Shown: positions 8,364-16,995 of the stretch, one piece after another
Numbering within the stretch: the stretch's first letter is position 1
Layout of the letters: every line of letters begins with the position of its first letter
Assembly: GCF_022844445.1 (NCBI RefSeq)
Contig: NZ_JALHLS010000003.1
Location: 203,134 to 267,133, forward strand
Length of the DNA stretch: 64,000 bases
From: Hyphomonas sp.
GTDB lineage: Bacteria > Pseudomonadota > Alphaproteobacteria > Caulobacterales > Hyphomonadaceae
Reading direction: 5' to 3'
Notes under the pieces: generated by a model
Databases searched by the model: none
What the model was told of the DNA's origin: nothing
What the model saw: the letters and a program-made list of their open reading frames with translations, nothing else
Program-made: the position numbers and the translations under genes

Positions 8364-9575
8364 CTACTCCGCTGCCACCGGCTTGATCTCCTTGACGCCG
8401 TGGGCGGCGAGGAACTTGCGGATGTTTCGGCCGGCCTGGCGGATGCGCTGTTCGTTCTCGACGAGTGCGATGCGGACGTAATCGTCGCCGTGCTCACCGA
8501 AGCCGGCGCCTGGGGCGACGGCGACGTGCGCTTCGTTGATCAGCTGAATGGAGAACTCGAGGCTGCCGAGATGGCGCAGCTTCTCCGGGATCGGCGCCCA
8601 GGCGAACATCGAGGCTTTCGGGCTCGGCACAGGCCAGCCGGCGCGCGTGAAGCTGTCCACCAGGGCATCGCGCCGTGTACGGTAGATCCGGCGGATATCG
8701 TCTACGCAGTCCTGCGGCCCGTCGAGCGCCGCCACTGCTGCAACCTGGATCGGCGTATAGGCGCCGTAATCGAGATAGGATTTCACGCGGGCGAGCGCCG
8801 AGATCAGCTTGTCATTGCCGGCTACGAAGCCGACGCGCCAGCCAGCCATTGAATAGGTCTTTGACATGGTGGTGAACTCCACCGCAATGTCCTTGGCGCC
8901 GTCCACCTGCAGGATCGAAGGCGTCGGCTCGTCGAAATAGATTTCGTTATACGCGAGGTCAGACAGGATCCACAGGTCGTGCTTCTTCGCGAACTTCACG
9001 GCCTCCTTGTAGAAATCGAGATCGCATACCGCCGCCGTGGGGTTCGACGGAAAGCACAGCACCATCGCTGTCGGCGGCGGCACTGAATAGCGCACGGCCC
9101 GCCCAAGGTTCGACAGATACTGCTCAGGTGTATGCGCCGGCACGCCTCGGATCGAGGCGCCGGCAATGATGAATCCAAAATGGTGCAGCGGATAGGACGG
9201 ATCTGGCGCCAGGATCACGTCGCCCGGTGCGGAGATGGCCTGCGCGAGGTTGGCAAAGCCTTCCTTGGACCCAAGCGTGACGATGACCTCGCGGTCCTTG
9301 TCGAGCTTCACGTCAAACCGGCGCTTGTAATAATCCGTCAGTGCACGGCGCAATCCCGGAATACCGCGCGAGGCGGAATAGCCGTTGACGTCCGGCTTGC
9401 GCGCGGTCTCGACCAGCTTGTCAACGATGTGCTTCGGCGTCGGCAGGTCCGGATTGCCCATGCCGAGGTCGATGATGTCTGCGCCCTTCGCGCGCAGCGC
9501 CGCCTTGGTGCGATTGACCTGTTCGAAGACATAGGGCGGCAAGCGCCGGATCTTGTGAAAATCTGTATTGATCAT
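8364..9575 (-). CDS. alaC: Class I/II PLP aminotransferase, AlaC (glutamate-pyruvate transaminase) type
   Basis: 403 residues of a fold-type I aminotransferase. Visible features are the N-terminal FHKIRRLPPYVFEQVN and IDLGMGNPDLPTP blocks, SDLAYNEIYFD for PLP contacts, and the Schiff-base lysine in TMSKTYSMAGWRVGF. This subgroup (E. coli YfdZ/AlaC-like) makes alanine from pyruvate and glutamate. An aspartate or LL-diaminopimelate aminotransferase role is the main alternative. Its ATG overlaps the TGA of the upstream lipoprotein gene by 3 bases (ATGA), so translation is coupled. Confidence 0.85.
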   Translation of the reverse strand: MINTDFHKIRRLPPYVFEQVNRTKAALRAKGADIIDLGMGNPDLPTPKHIVDKLVETARKPDVNGYSASRGIPGLRRALTDYYKRRFDVKLDKDREVIVTLGSKEGFANLAQAISAPGDVILAPDPSYPLHHFGFIIAGASIRGVPAHTPEQYLSNLGRAVRYSVPPPTAMVLCFPSNPTAAVCDLDFYKEAVKFAKKHDLWILSDLAYNEIYFDEPTPSILQVDGAKDIAVEFTTMSKTYSMAGWRVGFVAGNDKLISALARVKSYLDYGAYTPIQVAAVAALDGPQDCVDDIRRIYRTRRDALVDSFTRAGWPVPSPKASMFAWAPIPEKLRHLGSLEFSIQLINEAHVAVAPGAGFGEHGDDYVRIALVENEQRIRQAGRNIRKFLAAHGVKEIKPVAAE

Positions 9576-10000
9576 GGCGTGATCAGGCCTTCGGTTACGC
9601 GCGGCACGTTGAAACTGGCCCGGATCGCCGCGATCTCGGTCTCAGTGAAGAAGTCCCCCGGCGGCAGCCCCGGCTCGAATTCGCTGCGGATTTCCGCGGC
9701 GATGGCCACGATTTCAGCCTCCCCGATCGCCGGCGCCTGTGCCCGGGCATCCGTCGCGAAAGCCGCCTGGATAATCGCCATCTCCGCGCCGGAGACCGTT
9801 AACGCCTTGCCGGGCTTCCAGTTCGGGTCCACCGTGGGGATGTCGGCGATTTCGGGATAGCCCTCGCCGCGGATTTCGGCCCGGCGTTCGCCGTACCATG
9901 CGGGCGCATCGGCCATCGCGTTGCGCACCTTCGAAAACGAAGTGCAGCCTGAGGCCAGCATAAGTGGCACGCCACAGAGGAGAATCGCCGTGTTTTTCAT
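9572..10000 (-). CDS. Predicted lipoprotein, function unknown
   Basis: 142 residues from the ATG at 10000 (MKNTAILLCGVPLMLASGC). This gives a signal peptide with lipobox LASGC and a mature lipidated Cys. Longer starts upstream destroy the signal sequence. The mature part has no motif I recognise; a repeated hydrophobic/acidic pattern (SGAEMAIIQAAF, TETEIAAIRASF) suggests a small helical domain. It is translationally coupled to alaC. phaC starts 39 bp away on the other strand. Confidence 0.7.
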   Translation of the reverse strand: MKNTAILLCGVPLMLASGCTSFSKVRNAMADAPAWYGERRAEIRGEGYPEIADIPTVDPNWKPGKALTVSGAEMAIIQAAFATDARAQAPAIGEAEIVAIAAEIRSEFEPGLPPGDFFTETEIAAIRASFNVPRVTEGLITP

Positions 10001-10038
10001 GGTTAATCTCATTAAATCACAAACATTGTGATGGATAG

Positions 10039-11904
10039 ATGAGCGCGAAAAACGGGGCAAAACTAGGACCTATGAGCAGCGCAAACACACCAACGACCGG
10101 TCAGGAGCCCCTCGCCGCCCTTATGGCGGCGCAGGACCCCCTGCGCTGGCAAGTGCTGATGACCACGATGGCGCTCGCAAATACCGAGTCCCAGGCTTTG
10201 ATGACCGAAGTCATGACTGGTTCCGGGCCCCTCTCCACGGTCACCAAAGGCGACCCGATGGGGGCCACGGACGCCTTCCGCCAGGTCGGCCAGAGCCTGG
10301 CCATGAACCCGATGGCCCTGATGCAGGCCAATATGGAGCTGATGCAGGGCTGGATGAAGCTCTGGCAGGAAATGATTTCCGAGACCGTTTCCCAGGAAGC
10401 CCCCAAGGAAAAGGACAAACGCTTCGCCGACCCTGAGTGGCAGGTGAACCCCGCCTTCAAGTTCATCCGCAAGGCCTATGACGTCAATTCGAAGTGGATG
10501 AACAGCCTCGCAGACCGCGCCACCGGGATGGACCCGGCCGTCCAGCTGCGCGCTCGTTTCTTCATGCAGCTGCTGACCGAGAGCCTCTCGCCCACCAACT
10601 TCCTCGGCACCAACCCGCAGGCCCTGCGCACTTTCATCGAAAGCGGCGGCGAAAGCGTGCTTGCGGGCCTTCGCATGGCCCGCGAGGATGTCCGCAAGGG
10701 CAACGGCAAGCTCTACATATCGCAAACCGACGAGACGCCCTTCGAGGTCGGCGTCAACATCGCCACCGCGCCCGGCCAAGTTGTGTTCCGCAACGACCTG
10801 CTCGAACTGATCCAGTACGCGCCCACCCAGCCGCAAGCTTATGCCAAACCGCTCCTGATCTTCCCGCCCTGGATCAACAAGTTCTACATCCTCGACCTGC
10901 GCGCCGAGAACTCGATGATCCGCTGGCTCGTCGACCGGGGCCTCACGGTCTTCGTTGTCTCCTGGCGCTCCGCCGACAAGGTGACGAAAGATTATGACTG
11001 GGACGATTACGTCAAGAAGGGCATCTACGCTGCCACCGAAGCCGCGCTGCAGGCCTCCGGCGCCAAGCAGCTCAACGCCGTCGGCTACTGTATCGGCGGC
11101 ACGCTGCTCACCTCCGCGCTCGCCCACATGTCGGCCACCGGTTACGACAAGATTTCTGCCGCCACCTTCTTCGCCTCACAATCGGACTTCGAACTCGCCG
11201 GCGATCTGAAAGTGTTCACCGATGGTCCGGGCCGGGATTATGTCTACGGATTGATCGACGAGCATGGCGGGATCATGCCTGGCAAGGATATGTACGAAAC
11301 CTTCAACTGGCTGCGCCCGATCGATCTCGTGTGGCGCTATGTCGTTGACATGTACATGCTCGGCAAGCCGCCGCGACCGTTCGACCTGCTCTACTGGAAC
11401 GCCGACCAGACCAATATTCCTGGTCCCGTTCACCGCCGGTATCTCAAGGAATGCTATTCCGAGAATCGCCTGGCGAAAGGTGAATACACCGTACTCGGAA
11501 TAAAGGTCGATCCCGCGAACATCAAGATTCCCGTGATGCTGCAAGCTTCGAAGGACGACCATATTGTCCCCTATGAAAGCGTGTTCCGCACCGCGAAACT
11601 CTATGGCGGCGACGCGACCTTCGTACTCTCCGGCTCGGGCCATATCGCCGGCGTGGTGAACCACCCCGACGCGAAGAAGTATCAGCACTGGGTAAATCCC
11701 GGCAAGCTCGGTGCTTCGGCGAACGAATGGCTCGACACCGCCACCGAAGTCGGCGGCAGCTGGTGGCCCACATGGTGGGACTGGCTGAAGCCCAAGTCGG
11801 GCCGGAAGGTTTCCGTGGTCGAACCGAAGGAGATGGGCCTCGGCGCAGCGCCGGGTAGCTATGCCAAGGTGCGCCTCGCCGACATCAAGCTTCCGCCCGG
11901 CTGA
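10039..11904 (+). CDS. phaC: Class I poly(3-hydroxyalkanoate) synthase
   Basis: 621 residues, normal for class I PhaC. The alpha/beta-hydrolase core carries the lipase-like box GYCIGG with the nucleophile Cys351, the catalytic Asp in QASKDDHIVPYES and the His in GSGHIAGVVNHP. The conserved N-terminal helix region (MNPMALMQANMELMQGWMKLW) is present. It polymerises (R)-3-hydroxyacyl-CoA into storage granules. A second ATG at 10072 is possible. No phaA/phaB lies nearby. Confidence 0.95.
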   Translation: MSAKNGAKLGPMSSANTPTTGQEPLAALMAAQDPLRWQVLMTTMALANTESQALMTEVMTGSGPLSTVTKGDPMGATDAFRQVGQSLAMNPMALMQANMELMQGWMKLWQEMISETVSQEAPKEKDKRFADPEWQVNPAFKFIRKAYDVNSKWMNSLADRATGMDPAVQLRARFFMQLLTESLSPTNFLGTNPQALRTFIESGGESVLAGLRMAREDVRKGNGKLYISQTDETPFEVGVNIATAPGQVVFRNDLLELIQYAPTQPQAYAKPLLIFPPWINKFYILDLRAENSMIRWLVDRGLTVFVVSWRSADKVTKDYDWDDYVKKGIYAATEAALQASGAKQLNAVGYCIGGTLLTSALAHMSATGYDKISAATFFASQSDFELAGDLKVFTDGPGRDYVYGLIDEHGGIMPGKDMYETFNWLRPIDLVWRYVVDMYMLGKPPRPFDLLYWNADQTNIPGPVHRRYLKECYSENRLAKGEYTVLGIKVDPANIKIPVMLQASKDDHIVPYESVFRTAKLYGGDATFVLSGSGHIAGVVNHPDAKKYQHWVNPGKLGASANEWLDTATEVGGSWWPTWWDWLKPKSGRKVSVVEPKEMGLGAAPGSYAKVRLADIKLPPG

Positions 11905-11915
11905 TCACGCGCGGT

Positions 11916-12287
11916 TCAGAGCCAGTAAGGCTCAGCCTTGTAGTGCGTATACACCGTTTCCTCGTAGTCGCGGTCATCGAGGCGGCCAAACTCGTTCGCC
12001 TCCATGTGCGGAGCCGCTTCAAGATCGACGCGTGACAGGCTCACCACGTAACCCTCCCGCTGCTTATCATACACCATCGTCTTCCACGGCATCGGATGGC
12101 GCTTCTCGCCCATGCGGAGGAACCCACCGAACGCCATGACGGCATACACGACATGGCCGGTACTGCGGTCGATCATCACCGAATCCACCGTGCCGAGCTT
12201 TTCGCCGTCGAGGTTGAAAACGGCAGTGCCTTCAACCCGGCTGGAGCTGATCAGGCGAGCGGATGTGGTCCCTGGTATCGTGTCCAT
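11916..12287 (-). CDS. PRC-barrel domain protein
   Basis: 123 residues from the ATG at 12287 (MDTIPGTTSARLISSSRVEG). The PRC-barrel pattern is clear: GTAVFNLDGEKLGTVDSVMI followed by GHVVYAVMAFGG. Such small proteins bind RNA, cytochromes or membranes in different contexts, so no specific role can be given. It converges on phaC with 11 bp between stops. An extended reading to 12401 adds residues unlike the family. Confidence 0.8.
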   Translation of the reverse strand: MDTIPGTTSARLISSSRVEGTAVFNLDGEKLGTVDSVMIDRSTGHVVYAVMAFGGFLRMGEKRHPMPWKTMVYDKQREGYVVSLSRVDLEAAPHMEANEFGRLDDRDYEETVYTHYKAEPYWL

Positions 12288-12366
12288 ATTGTACTCCGTA
12301 GCAGACGGGCGCGGGCGCCCTGGTTCACAACGGATGGCGTACAGAAATGTTCCCGGTGAAAGAGGA

Positions 12367-13302
12367 CTACCCTTCCAGTCCAGCCCCCTCATCCAGGCCA
12401 AGCGCGATGTTTAGGTTCTGCACCGCCGCGCCCGAGGCGCCCTTGCCGAGATTGTCCAGCCGCGCCACCAGGCGCGCCTGCTCATCCGTGCCGAACACGT
12501 AAAGCTCCAGCCGGTTGGTCTCGTTGCAACCTTCAGCGCCGAGTGTCTTCATCACATCGCCCTCGCCCAGCGGGACGACCTTAACGAACCGCTCGCCCGC
12601 ATACGTCGCCTTCAGCTGAGCGTGCAGCGCGGCACGCTTCGGCTTTTTCGGCAGCGCCCAGAGCGTCAGCGGCACCTCGATAATCATCCCCTGCGCAAAC
12701 CGCCCGACCGCCGGCATGAACAGCGGCATCTGTGCAAGACCCGCATGCTTCTTCATTTCCGGCGGATGCTTGTGTGTCTGACCCATCGCATAGATGCGGT
12801 AGTTGTCCTCGGTCTGGCGTTCCTCGAACTCCGCAATCATCGGCTTGCCGCCGCCCGAATATCCGGACACGGCGTTCACCGTCAGCGGCCAGTCATGCGG
12901 CACCAGCCCGGAAACGATCAGTGGGCGGACGAGAGCAATGAACCCGGTCGGATAGCAGCCCGGATTGGAAATCCTGGACGAGGCGGCGATTGCCGCGCGC
13001 TGCCCTTTGTCCATTTCTGGAAAGCCGTAGACCCAACCGGGCGAAGTCCGATGCGCTGTCGAGGCATCGATGATGACCGTATTCGGATTCTCGACAAGAC
13101 TGACCGCGAGGCGCGCCGCATCATCCGGCAGGCACAGGATTACCGCGTCGGCCTTCTTCATGATCGCCCCGCGCGCGTTTGCATCCTTGCGCTTGACCTC
13201 GTCGATCGACAACAGCTCCAGGTCGTCGCGCGCCTTCAGGCGAGCCGCAATCTGCAAGCCCGTTGTGCCGGCTTCGCCATCAATGAAAACCTTGGGTTTC
13301 AT
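12367..13302 (-). CDS. argC: N-acetyl-gamma-glutamyl-phosphate reductase (type 2)
   Basis: 311 residues, the short AGPR type 2. It starts KVFIDGEAGTTGLQIAARL (NADP fold). The active-site Cys lies in SRISNPGCYPTGFIALVRP, followed by the GYSGGGK substrate loop. It reduces N-acetyl-gamma-glutamyl phosphate in arginine synthesis. The ATG is preceded by AAGGAG at good spacing. It follows rpsI on the same strand with a terminator between them. Confidence 0.94.
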   Translation of the reverse strand: MKPKVFIDGEAGTTGLQIAARLKARDDLELLSIDEVKRKDANARGAIMKKADAVILCLPDDAARLAVSLVENPNTVIIDASTAHRTSPGWVYGFPEMDKGQRAAIAASSRISNPGCYPTGFIALVRPLIVSGLVPHDWPLTVNAVSGYSGGGKPMIAEFEERQTEDNYRIYAMGQTHKHPPEMKKHAGLAQMPLFMPAVGRFAQGMIIEVPLTLWALPKKPKRAALHAQLKATYAGERFVKVVPLGEGDVMKTLGAEGCNETNRLELYVFGTDEQARLVARLDNLGKGASGAAVQNLNIALGLDEGAGLEG

Positions 13303-13338
13303 GCGCCCACTCCTTCGAGATCAGGGGCCAAAACAAAA

Positions 13339-13364
13339 CGGGCGCCTCGTTTCCGAAGCGCCCG
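13339..13364 (-). terminator. Rho-independent terminator of rplM-rpsI
   Basis: Read on the minus strand, the stem arms CGGGCGC and GCGCCCG flank TTCGGAAACGAG, which extends the pairing. They are followed by TTTTGTTTT. The hairpin lies 28 bases after the rpsI stop and fits an intrinsic terminator. Confidence 0.75.
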
Positions 13365-13392
13365 CCAGAGAACTGGATAAACCTTGTGCGGT

Positions 13393-13875
13393 TTAGCGCT
13401 TCGAGAACTGGAAGCTGCGGCGGGCTTTCGCCTTGCCGTACTTCTTGCGCTCGACCACGCGCGGGTCACGGGTCATGAAGCCGAAGGGCTTGAGCACCGG
13501 GCGAAGGCCCGGCTCGAACGCAACGAGCGCGCGCGAAATGCCGTGACGGACCGCGCCGGCCTGGCCCATAAGGCCCGAACCCTTGACGGTGCAGATTACG
13601 TCGAACTCGCTCGCGCGGCCGGCTTCGATCAGCGGCTGGGCGATGACCATGCGAAGCACGGGGCGCGCAAAGTAGGTTTCCTGATCACGACCGTTGATCG
13701 TGATCTTGCCGGTACCGCGCTTGATCCAGACCCGGGCCGTAGCCTCCTTGCGGCGGCCAGTGCCGTAGGCGCGGCCCAGCGCGTCGATCTTCGGCTCGGC
13801 TTTAACAGCCGGTTGGGCCGACGGTGCGCCGGTCAGGGCGCCAAGGTCTTTCAGGGAAGCAGAGGTATCGGTCAT
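13393..13875 (-). CDS. rpsI: 30S ribosomal protein S9 (uS9)
   Basis: 160 residues with an N-terminal extension rich in Ala/Pro, usual in alphaproteobacteria, and the S9 core [15 protein letters not shown]. It ends with the basic tail [11 protein letters not shown] that reaches the P-site tRNA. It starts 5 bases after rplM, the conserved L13-S9 operon. Confidence 0.97.
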   Translation of the reverse strand: MTDTSASLKDLGALTGAPSAQPAVKAEPKIDALGRAYGTGRRKEATARVWIKRGTGKITINGRDQETYFARPVLRMVIAQPLIEAGRASEFDVICTVKGSGLMGQAGAVRHGISRALVAFEPGLRPVLKPFGFMTRDPRVVERKKYGKAKARRSFQFSKR

Positions 13876-13880
13876 GTGGA

Positions 13881-14345
13881 TCAGGCCGTTTTCGAGTTCT
13901 TGCGGTTCATCGATTTGAAATCGACGACCTCGGGTTGTTGGGCGACGTGCGGATGTTCCGCACCGGCATAGATGCGCAGCTTGCCGAACTGCTGGCGCGA
14001 CAGCGCGCTTTCACGCGGCATCATGCGCTTCACGGCCAGTTCCAGAGCGCGCTCCGGGAAGCGGCCGGACAGGATCTTGCCGGCGGTGGTCGACTTGATG
14101 CCGCCCGGGTAGCCGGTGTGGCGGTAGTAGACCTTGTCGGTCAGCTTGTTGCCGGTGAAGACCGCCTTGTCAGCGTTGATTACAACGACGTGATCGCCGG
14201 TGTCGACATGGGGGGTAAAGTCAGGGCGGTGCTTGCCGCGGAGACGTTTCGCGACGTAAGAAGCAAGCCGTCCGACGACGACGCCTGTCGCGTCGATCAC
14301 GACCCACTTAGTCTCTACGCCTACTGGTGCGTTATAGGTTTTCAT
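13881..14345 (-). CDS. rplM: 50S ribosomal protein L13 (uL13)
   Basis: 154 residues with the L13 blocks [31 protein letters not shown] and [11 protein letters not shown]. First gene of the rplM-rpsI operon, divergent from the lipoprotein gene starting at 14384. The operon promoter must lie in or near this ~40-bp gap or within the neighbouring 5' end. Confidence 0.97.
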   Translation of the reverse strand: MKTYNAPVGVETKWVVIDATGVVVGRLASYVAKRLRGKHRPDFTPHVDTGDHVVVINADKAVFTGNKLTDKVYYRHTGYPGGIKSTTAGKILSGRFPERALELAVKRMMPRESALSRQQFGKLRIYAGAEHPHVAQQPEVVDFKSMNRKNSKTA

Positions 14346-14383
14346 TGCTCTGCTCAGAGCCTCTCAATTTCGGAGTTCCAGGA

Positions 14384-15358
14384 ATGCAAATTAAGGGCTG
14401 GCGTTTAGTCGCCGCTTCTCCCTTTGTCAACGCGGCTGCCGGGGCCATCCTGCTTTTTGGCGCAGCGGCCTGTTCCCGTAGCGAAAAGGAGCCTGAAGCC
14501 CCCGCTCAGGCTGCCCCAATTGCTGCAGGATTGGAGCTTCCGGCCGTCTGGTCAACCCGCCCCCTTTCCGGCCCCGTCCGGGACGTGGCGATGTCCACCG
14601 GCGGCGGCGCCGTGCTGGCGGTTGCCTATGATGGCGGCGGCCTTGAGTTCTTCGATATGGAAGGAGAGCGGATCGGTGAGCCGTCCCTGTTCCGGCTGAA
14701 GGCCATTGCCGATGGGCGCTCCACCACCATCGGCGACTCCTCTGTCACCCTCTTCCCGGGCATCACCGAGGCCGGCGAGATCAAGGGCTATGTCTACAGC
14801 CCGGGCCTCGTGGCCCCGACCCAGATCGACCTGCCGATCGTGGAGGAACGCGCCATCCAGGGCCTCTGCACGGGGGATTCCAGCGCCGGCGGCCTGATCC
14901 GCATCGCCTACTGGACACTGGCCAATTCCATGTCCCTGACCACTGGCGTCCTGTCCGAGGTTAACGGCGACCTTACCTGGACGCCCGAAGCCGCCACCCG
15001 GACGGACTTCCCGGTCACCTCCTGCGTCTTTGCGCGCGGCACCCTCGTCGCCTCGCCCCGCTCGGCCGATTCTGCCTCGCTGACGCGGGGGGAGGTTTCC
15101 GCCCTGCTCTCCCTTGAGGACGGCCGTCCGATCCAGATCTCGACCGATTACGGCATCACGACAACGGATGTGGCTGTCCGCGACGGCATCACCATTCAGG
15201 CCCCCCGCAACCCGACCGCCATAACCGCCCTTGGCACACTGCCGGCCGGCGGATTTCCCGGCGGGGTTGTCGTCGTTGCAGGCGAAAATGCCTCAGGCGA
15301 GCATCAGGTCGTCTTCATCGACCCGAGCCAGATCACTCTTGAACCGGTGACGGAGTAG
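14384..15358 (+). CDS. Secreted/lipoprotein-like hypothetical protein
   Basis: 324 residues from the ATG at 14384 (MQIKGWRLVAASPF). The hydrophobic segment NAAAGAILLFGAAACS ends in a Cys that could be lipidated, so this is a probable inner- or outer-membrane lipoprotein. The mature part is rich in short beta-type repeats (GGGAVLAVAYDGGGLEFFD), suggesting a beta-propeller or sandwich, but I recognise no family. Its last 26 bases overlap the 3' end of ctaA on the opposite strand. Confidence 0.75.
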   Translation: MQIKGWRLVAASPFVNAAAGAILLFGAAACSRSEKEPEAPAQAAPIAAGLELPAVWSTRPLSGPVRDVAMSTGGGAVLAVAYDGGGLEFFDMEGERIGEPSLFRLKAIADGRSTTIGDSSVTLFPGITEAGEIKGYVYSPGLVAPTQIDLPIVEERAIQGLCTGDSSAGGLIRIAYWTLANSMSLTTGVLSEVNGDLTWTPEAATRTDFPVTSCVFARGTLVASPRSADSASLTRGEVSALLSLEDGRPIQISTDYGITTTDVAVRDGITIQAPRNPTAITALGTLPAGGFPGGVVVVAGENASGEHQVVFIDPSQITLEPVTE

Positions 15359-16379
15359 CCGGCGCGGCGGCCCGCCACACGAGGTAAACGGCCGCCAGCG
15401 TCACGATCACGCCGAGCCCCTGATGCACCAGCGCGAGCGTCAGGGGCGCGGCATTCAGCAGCGTCAGGATGCCCCACAGGGCCTGTGCGCTCACCAGCGC
15501 GGCCAGCACCGCGAACGGCCGCGCCAGCGCCCCGCCCCAGTATCTCCAGGCGGCCCAGAGGCTAAGGCCCCACAGCACATAGGCAAGGACGCGGTGATTG
15601 AACTGCGTCGCTGCGCGCCCCTCGAAGAGGCTGCGGATTCCGAGATCGCCCTGAATGTAGTGAGACGGCACCAGTTCACCCGCCATCAGCGGCCAGTCAT
15701 TGTAGCTGCGCCCGGCATCGAGCCCCGCCACCAGCGCGCCCGCGGCCATCTGCATGAAGACCAGCGCCAAGAGCAGGATCGACGTGCGCCGCCCCTCCGG
15801 CGCCGCCGCACGCGGCGCGCCCCGGAGCGACAGCCAGAGCCAGGTGATCACGCACAGGATCAGCAGCGCCAGCGAGAAGTGCGTCATCAGCCGATAGGGC
15901 GCGACCGAAACCCGGTCCGTATCGCCCATCCCGCTGGCCACCATCCACCAGCCGATCGCCCCCTGCAGTCCGCCAAGCGCTACGAGACCGAGCAGCTTCC
16001 AGCCGAGCCCGCCCCCCAGCCAGCGCCGGGCCGCGAACACGGCCAGGCCGATCACCGCCACTAGCCCGATAAACCGCCCAAGCTGGCGATGGCCCCATTC
16101 CCACCAGTAAATGAACTGGAACTCGGCCAGTGACATGCCGTGGTTCTGGAGCTTGTACTGGGTTGTCTCCCGGTACTTGTCGAACTCCGCCAGCCAGCTG
16201 GCTTCATCCAGCGGCGGCAGTGCGCCCTTCACGGGCTGCCATTCGGTGATGGAGAGCCCGGAATCCGTAAGCCGGGTTGCTCCGCCCACAAGGATGGTCG
16301 CATAGACCAGCAGGCCCAGTAGGATCAGCCACGCCCGGATCCAGCGTGCGGCAACGGGTGAAATTGCGTTTGCAGCCAT
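15333..16379 (-). CDS. ctaA: Haem A synthase (CtaA/COX15, type 2)
   Basis: 348 residues from the ATG at 16379 (MAANAISPVAARW). Eight predicted membrane helices carry the family motifs TRLTDSGLSITEWQPVKGALPP, the helix-2 EFQFIYWWEWGHRQLGR with haem-ligand His, and a matching second half (QFNHRVLAY, LVHQGLG). It oxidises the C8 methyl of haem O to haem A for cytochrome oxidase. Length and the WWEWGHR motif mark the alphaproteobacterial/mitochondrial type 2. It overlaps the convergent lipoprotein gene by 26 bp. Confidence 0.93.
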   Translation of the reverse strand: MAANAISPVAARWIRAWLILLGLLVYATILVGGATRLTDSGLSITEWQPVKGALPPLDEASWLAEFDKYRETTQYKLQNHGMSLAEFQFIYWWEWGHRQLGRFIGLVAVIGLAVFAARRWLGGGLGWKLLGLVALGGLQGAIGWWMVASGMGDTDRVSVAPYRLMTHFSLALLILCVITWLWLSLRGAPRAAAPEGRRTSILLLALVFMQMAAGALVAGLDAGRSYNDWPLMAGELVPSHYIQGDLGIRSLFEGRAATQFNHRVLAYVLWGLSLWAAWRYWGGALARPFAVLAALVSAQALWGILTLLNAAPLTLALVHQGLGVIVTLAAVYLVWRAAAPATPSPVQE

Positions 16380-16455
16380 GCCGCCTAAATCATCCGGACG
16401 CGGGCGCAATCAAGAGGCGCCAACGTCGCATCAGCTTCAGGAGCCGCTCCGCCCC

Positions 16456-16659
16456 ATGCGCAAGCCCATCGCCGTCGTGCTGATGCTCGCCTTCATGGCG
16501 CTCTGGATCTGGGGCGCCGGCACCCTCGGCACCATGATCGCCGGCAGCTCCGCCTGGCTGCAGCTTGTCTACTATATTGTCGCAGGCTTCGGCTGGATCC
16601 TCCCTCTTCGCCCGCTGCTGAAGTGGATGAACGCGAACGAGCCCCCGGAAGACGACTGA
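16456..16659 (+). CDS. DUF2842 small membrane protein
   Basis: 67 residues with two hydrophobic helices (IAVVLMLAFMALWIWGAG and LQLVYYIVAGFGWILPL), ending LLKWMNANEPPEDD. The pattern of two TM segments with W/LPLRPLLKWM matches DUF2842 proteins of alphaproteobacteria, which have no known function. It is divergent from ctaA, 76 bp apart, which hints at a link to oxidase assembly by position only. Confidence 0.75.
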   Translation: MRKPIAVVLMLAFMALWIWGAGTLGTMIAGSSAWLQLVYYIVAGFGWILPLRPLLKWMNANEPPEDD

Positions 16660-16670
16660 AGGGCCCCTTC

Positions 16671-16725
16671 GCCTCGCGCCGCCCCAACCCGCCTCATCCT
16701 GGATAGGGCTGGGGTGGCGCGAGGC
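16671..16725. repeat. Long imperfect inverted repeat (hairpin) after the DUF2842 gene
   Basis: Arms 16671-16690 and 16706-16725 are 20 bases each and pair at 18 of 20 positions, with a 15-base loop. The stem starts 11 bases after the DUF2842 stop and lacks a clear T-run. It could be a bidirectional transcription end or an RNA-stabilising element. The remaining ~270 bases up to the psd-like gene show no gene I can support. Confidence 0.6.
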
Positions 16726-16995
16726 GGGCTCTGTTCTCAGGCCTGCACATCCGAAGACCGCGCGATCCGCACTGCCACGAAAGTCGCTGATCCTTCCGCC
16801 TGCGGAGCATAAGGGCCTGATTAGGGACATTGGCACGATCCGGCTAGCTCGGGGCGCCCGGTCTATATCCATTGAACACAAGCTGACCGCTCTCCGCTGG
16901 ACCCGGCAAAAGCCGGGAGGAGCAGAAGCCGAGTATGCAGAATGACAAACCGCCCGGGAGGCCCCGCATCCGGCCACACATCCTTCGCGCAGAGC

